A DNA stretch of 64,000 nucleotides. Origin: Gemmatimonadota bacterium (GTDB lineage: Bacteria; Latescibacterota; UBA2968). Of the stretch, positions 62,001-64,000 are shown piece by piece. The translations under genes were made by a program, and so were the position numbers. Location of the stretch: the NCBI GenBank assembly GCA_026705765.1, contig JAPPAB010000134.1, positions 16,613-80,612 of the forward strand, given 5' to 3'. A model generated the notes under the pieces. That model did no database searches. It saw only the letters and a program-made list of their open reading frames with translations, and was not told the origin of the DNA. Numbering within the stretch: position 1 is the stretch's first letter; each line of letters opens with the position of its first letter.

Positions 62001-62230
62001 GGGGCAGGAGATAACGTCACAGTTACAGGCACGGTCGATCGTACCTCTTCAAGTACGCCGCGAGTAGAAGCGTCAGGCTCGTTGTTGTTGTCTTCGTCTA
62101 CGCCTGGCAATGTTATAGCATTAAGATCAACTGTAACATTGATTGAGTTTTGTGCAAAACTATCTGGCGCTCCGAGTCCAATCATCAACAGCAGAGCCGC
62201 CAAAAAGCCAATTGTTTTGTGAAAATTCAT
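56012..62230 (-). CDS. Giant secreted protein with Calx-beta-like repeats and dockerin/cohesin/sorting module
   Basis: About 2072 residues from the ATG at 62230, with TAGGAGGT as ribosome site; 59 in-frame codons upstream are rejected because they have no signal peptide. Signal peptide 1-27 (TIGFLAALLLMIGLGAPDSFA). Residues about 35-650 have Calx-beta-like repeats with VDDDQDQSLTLTLDPAELREG and VTVTLSPAPAEGVTVEVAV patterns. A long mixed region of calcium-binding-like Asp-rich loops (about 700-1600) follows, then an Ig-like repeat, and a dockerin-like pair near 1770-1818 (SDDYALFSAAWGK, DVNDDDTVNSSDYALFITSWGK). A cohesin-like domain (about 1835-1975) and the PNPFNPDTTI sorting domain end the protein. 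Likely an adhesin or surface-matrix protein. Exact domain boundaries are approximate. Confidence 0.72.
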   Translation of the reverse strand: MNFHKTIGFLAALLLMIGLGAPDSFAQNSINVTVDLNAITLPGVDEDNNNEPDASTRGVLEEVRSTVPVTVTLSPAPAEGVTVEVAVSATLLDGSQIGSTSITAVGDAASTAAFAGTIDITAPRDADADNETAQVTATAAGYASGSIAIPIVDDENTILVAVTPGGGATGFREGTTVTATVAVTLQQNNPGGVRTAIVAGADAFDDAVTVSVSFDPVAEFTKVFDDGTTDDDVVAHKPLKIEVGAGSATGNIAVGATNAELSFIMKDNNNNEGNRDATATASLAGFVNGMTELTLEDDEQTLTLFVDPDKFTEGDAGALAVSVTLVPVPAAATPVTVTATINGIPITDAVADGLSIDTTNGEATGTLTVTLPNDDVNSGDRTIVVSAAFGAGNARVTSNSVNVTVVDDDQDQSLTLTLDPAELREGGNGMVAVTVAFAYRPSTTAATPVTVSATIDGVPVATSQAVEVPANDISVATTLTISLPDDDVDSGTREVVVAAVTGVDAPNATPPTQRISTTETLIITDDDVGPDAFTLSSDISNLQENAPGRNVEVTATLSDDLNAGVTVVVTLTHEIMGDEATATAVSVSGPITIVGPETTGSTMVNIDPSNDEVFTNRSVVLTGSALGLGTGKVTIGIIDDDSSLGTLTATTNPPSLNKANTAQTTTVKVAVQMRDLSASSGMVTVTLETDKGTFRDSGAKTIMLAIPLADDPNKDPATVAPKGSGTTVLEIPGNVANAGGKITVTASADSYVMSTLTIPVGTRTAGDVKGFRVVITAPGAANTWVPVKNNAVTIQVRRVEGIAFPWTNFTSIKVSLRDTASADEAHAATGAFAQLGNVLTLSGISEKEGGFNFRKAGSGGGIAYVAAQDAFQFKLQVPANKGPVPGHYFGVYAIAEFAHTGGPTTLASNDIDTMISDDPAALNEVVPNAAERTVGDGKYIRIDNRKPTAAAVSNIAVTIDGVPIDGSNVPAVVDDEIRVAVKVSASGNVFRNKARLELKTTTANINGINHAGQAAPAKGNFSSIKVNQLASDSLRYTWTVTDNLFKRKIAAFVEGIGNKDTVYPIDSGAALVSVVIIDQAGNTAAKNSPSFPVDSKKPSISFLYPSADPDSAFAHDYNMRFTGNMISTVEGQNVDDHLNPLRIAVNEDLSKIEVFAVGADTLEIGAERQNTFASGAVMDSIVISTTGLSSPKKDEKDKYEGTDYIPSSANIAGTEIEVAVIVTDLLGNKMKATMSGVTHDDAPPKITEWFPKNRLLDDDQINDATRHPVLTLKESVDSIAVNFTASDGDIVKEEVDDVREKGETQVTFSDGLNQDEAYSMTIFLRDLAGNVFITPADSSANMTFNAGFDNPMANMFKVTNMTAITETNETAADSVIAGQAFILEIQTVDHDAASNTSRDALIYKNIDEDGTMAAEVRISAWGADGAAESVWFEGKGVMDDADNPDGMATLDDNWVLGKRTVMAKSNMALDQVKILVEHRNAGDGGTTVPKFDGAIENLYVGAADFAGFEITAWEEGVEGAAQEIWGDYTLRVVPIDEHGNASVRAFKADPETAEDSLAVLDTRVKDNAFEYKNGIPVEIDGVPSIEDFALVVEEIEKGGNSYDLVAPDNRRSQTVRVKVYNEDLMEGDTRSQNIRSSVRLAISAPLTPTLTLWVPGSNVNEAGNDVEIPADGDVTVTVAAEGYNAGDMVTFTKNGTAMDPVAADDDGVARLMITMAAAGTVTVSASNGVYLTDELTVTFVEAPAELSRKKFVDANGDPVYLVSLADMTVGSDDYALFSAAWGKTRTDNPDDQSVFQSDVNDDDTVNSSDYALFITSWGKTAVGPATKPIVLAPGINENAEFSLSLGSERVVAGELVAVDVSLANVAALMAYGFTLNYETDKFEFVSVAPADEDLLKSTGGETPLFHHIVADGQVEVVNSVVHGTAVSGGGDIVRFVFRVLREFEDSARFEIADGLVFDPSQLQNPAVVAGVLELQSTPREFALHQNFPNPFNPDTTIKYDLAESADVTLQVYNVLGQVVRTLVASEAQNAGRYQIRWNGMDDRGVPVSSGIYFYQISADGKFSDVRKLMLLK

Positions 62231-62870
62231 CCTTCGACCTCCTAAAAAAAAGTCAGGATCGAGTAAATGATTGTTTACGAACGTTTTAATTCTACTGCGA
62301 AACTGCAACCTCTCGCGCTGTTGTCCGCGTTGTTTGAGACCGGACCCCAGAACAGGGTGAGAGCCGCGATCTTTGCGACCCAGCGGAGAAGCACTACCAG
62401 ATTCCAAATTTATATCCCTCCCTTCAACGAACTTGTTTTCATATTCTTTAATTCCTCTAAAAACAACAATTTACGAACACTTATGAACTAGCCATTTTAT
62501 TCGAGTACCTCCTTCCAAAAACAGCCTAACACACACCAATGCAACATCCTCACAATTGCGTTGAGGAGCAATGCGTTAGGAAAAAACAATACCCCTTCTG
62601 TTTTGTTTAACGTTTGGTTCATGGGAACTGCTCCACCTTAAATATATGACGGGCTAATTATATGCAATCAAAATGGTAGTGTCAAGCGTTTTTTCTCTGA
62701 TAATGATATGATAATAAAAAAGAAACGCAAAGGCAATCAGAATCAGGATTTACGGGATTAAAGGATGGGCAGGATAAAGGCAAAGGCGAAAGGCAACCAC
62801 AGATGAACACGGATGAAAAGGCAAAGGCGAAAGGCATCCGCAGATGAACGCAGATATACACAGATAAACG
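62231..62870. other. Intergenic leader and repeat region upstream of the giant protein gene
   Basis: No gene is seen here. It holds the long 5' leader of the minus-strand gene, a nested hairpin at 62524-62580, and A/T-rich sequence 62600-62700. From 62733 there is a large block of repeat C (aaggatgggcaggataaagg, caaaggcgaaaggc, agatgaacacgga). A promoter for the giant gene should lie in the A/T-rich part, but no confident match was found. Confidence 0.5.
62524..62580 (-). promoter_or_regulatory. Putative structured RNA leader element
   Basis: Outer arms cctaacac (62524-62531) / gcgttagg (62573-62580) with one mismatch, plus an inner pair cctca / tgagg. It sits 294 bp upstream of the ATG at 62230. 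No known riboswitch consensus was recognised. Confidence 0.3.
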
Positions 62871-62886
62871 TCAAAGGCGAAAGGCA
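62733..62886 (+). repeat. Repeat C block, reaching into the transketolase 3' end
   Basis: Repeated units such as aatcaggatttacgggatta, caaaggcgaaaggc (several copies), acagatgaacacggatgaaa and agatgaacgcagata. The right part overlaps the last few codons of the transketolase gene. Confidence 0.6.
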
Positions 62887-63797
62887 TTGGTAACAGCCGT
62901 GAAAATGCTATCGGGATCGAGACCGCCGCGCAGCCGCAAATAGTGTTGATCGCCAGACACGCCTTTTGTACTGCCCTCCGGCAGGCTAAATGGCAACAGC
63001 GCGGCGCGGTCTCCCGACAATTGCGCCAGACAAGACCCCACGGCTTCGCCCAGGCCGCCGATGGGTCCGTGCTCTTCGAGCGTACACAAAAGCGCGCTCC
63101 GTCGCGCAGCCGCGATGACATAATCCGTATTCAGCGGCTTGAGAAATGGCACACTCGTCACCCCCGCATCAACGCCCTGCTGGGCGAGCTGATCGGCGAC
63201 CTGCAATGCAGTTTCCAGCATCCCACCCGTACTGAGCAGGATCACATCGTCCCCACCTCGCATCTCGATCACCTCTCCCATCTCAAGCGACGGAATCCCA
63301 TCGTGCAAAATCGCTTCGCCCGCCTTGCCCAGGCGCAAAAAACCCGGACCCGGATGATCGACCAGCGCACAGGTCAACGCGCGAACCTCCAGGGGATCGC
63401 CCGGCGCAGCCACCACCATATTCGGCAACGCCCGCATCACCGCCAGATCTTCAACCGCGTGATGGCTATACCCCTGGGCACCATAAGCCACACCCCCTCC
63501 GACAGACACAACAGTAACATTGCAATCGTGGTAGCAGACATCATTCCTGATCTGCTCCAGACAACGCAACGTCGGAAAATTTGCAATAGAATAGCAAAAC
63601 GCGACATAGCCGCCCTGCGCCAGCCCGGCTGCAATACCGATCATATTCTGCTCGGCAACCCCCACATTTATAAACCGGTCCGGAAACCGCTCGAAAAACG
63701 GCTCCAACACAGAATAACCCAGATCCCCGCACAACAAAAAGATGCGATCATCCTCATCAGCCAGTTCCAGCAGCGTATCAATAAACATCGTCCGCAT
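62871..63797 (-). CDS. Transketolase, C-terminal subunit
   Basis: 308 residues from the ATG at 63797 (MRTMFIDTLLELADEDDRIF). It has the pyrimidine-binding domain: the catalytic Glu in GVAEQNMIGIAAGLAQGG, SIANFPTLRCLEQIRNDVC and GGGVAYGAQGYSHHAVEDLAVMRALPN. The C-terminal regulatory fold ends around LEEHGPIGGLGEAVGS. It pairs with the thiamine-diphosphate subunit encoded immediately upstream, and the stop and start overlap by one base. Split transketolases of this type occur in many bacteria, acting on sugar phosphates. The last residues come from a repeat. Confidence 0.87.
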   Translation of the reverse strand: MRTMFIDTLLELADEDDRIFLLCGDLGYSVLEPFFERFPDRFINVGVAEQNMIGIAAGLAQGGYVAFCYSIANFPTLRCLEQIRNDVCYHDCNVTVVSVGGGVAYGAQGYSHHAVEDLAVMRALPNMVVAAPGDPLEVRALTCALVDHPGPGFLRLGKAGEAILHDGIPSLEMGEVIEMRGGDDVILLSTGGMLETALQVADQLAQQGVDAGVTSVPFLKPLNTDYVIAAARRSALLCTLEEHGPIGGLGEAVGSCLAQLSGDRAALLPFSLPEGSTKGVSGDQHYLRLRGGLDPDSIFTAVTNAFRL

Positions 63798-64000
63798 CAC
63801 CCACCCCCCACCTCTCGCAGTGCTGCGGCGAGTTGATCGTCGTCGGGATTGCGGTAATGCCAGAGCAAATCGTCCTCCATAAAACTCACACCCTTGCCCT
63901 TCACCGTATGCGCGATCAACGCCAGAGGACAATCCGCACGCGCATCCGCACCGTGCAAAGCATCGTCAATAGCGACCAGATCGTGACCATCAATCTCCAA
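63797..64000 (-). CDS. Transketolase, N-terminal subunit (5' end outside window)
   Basis: The last 67 residues are visible, reading EIDGHDLVAIDDALHGADARADCPLALIAHTVKGKGVSFMEDDLLWHYRN. IDGHD and TVKGKGVSFMED are the well-known end of the thiamine-diphosphate-binding subunit. The gene continues past base 64000. The TGA stop overlaps the partner's ATG by one base (TGATG), so translation is coupled. Confidence 0.88.
   Translation of the reverse strand: MEIDGHDLVAIDDALHGADARADCPLALIAHTVKGKGVSFMEDDLLWHYRNPDDDQLAAALREVGGG

Noticed and set aside
1..64000. tRNA or rRNA genes
   Set aside because: No cloverleaf or rRNA-like segment was recognised by eye; a tRNAscan run would be needed to exclude them fully.

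Overview
The window is 64 kb of gram-negative-type bacterial chromosome with moderate GC. Proteins are rich in phytanoyl-CoA dioxygenase (PhyH) paralogs, sulfatases, TRAP transport, Gfo/Idh/MocA-type and SAF-domain dehydrogenases, DUF5060/DUF4038 glycosidases, and secreted proteins with a C-terminal PNPFNP (FlgD/type IX secretion-like) sorting domain. It also carries a complete UBact (Pup-like) proteasome locus. That combination points to an uncultured lineage such as Latescibacterota or a Poribacteria-like group. This is an inference from gene content; no rRNA gene is present to confirm it.

Layout. 1-3242: a 5'-truncated amidohydrolase/uronate-isomerase-like gene, a secreted redoxin, and a secreted cytochrome c/copper monooxygenase-like protein with a dockerin-like tail. 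3312-9888: three tandem PhyH paralogs, an 8-bp tandem repeat, a DUF72 protein, an orphan HicB-like protein, a DUF4038-type glycosidase, a 30-residue membrane microprotein and a fourth PhyH. 10070-15125: a coiled-coil membrane protein, QueF with a catalytically degenerate tandem paralog, an unknown conserved protein, then cysC, a cyclase and a SAF-domain dehydrogenase. 15293-21089: a Uma2 nuclease, aconitase, a YgiT-type small pair, a VapBC pair and an AT-rich membrane protein with an OB fold. 21222-28783: gpmI, two sulfatases, rlmB, DUF2231, an NYN nuclease and a zinc alcohol dehydrogenase. 28789-33475: an ECF sigma factor with a probable anti-sigma, a TRAP transporter whose binding protein is convergent with its permease genes, and the remains of a toxin-antitoxin pair. 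33716-40084: a sulfatase, a NamZ-like muramidase, a cysteine hydrolase, and an ABC exporter with DUF1854.

40240-46676 (minus strand) is the most distinctive region: arc/mpa, dop, ubact, prcB, prcA and pafA, tightly packed, with adjacent genes overlapping by up to 4 bp or separated by at most 3 bp. The tag already ends in Gly-Glu. Upstream lie a TPR protein and a BrnT-like toxin. 47742-62230 holds a secreted protein, a Gfo/Idh/MocA oxidoreductase and three consecutive secreted repeat proteins (696, 1294 and about 2072 residues). The two larger ones share a dockerin-cohesin-sorting module. The window ends inside a split transketolase (minus strand).

Intergenic spaces are dotted with at least three families of short dispersed repeats. 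One has the palindromic arms ATCGCGGC/GCCGCGAT (seven copies, all in one orientation). One is a hairpin ending in CCCCTAC (four copies). One is a degenerate acagatgaac-type repeat that runs into the 3' ends of some genes. Several intrinsic terminators are recognisable.
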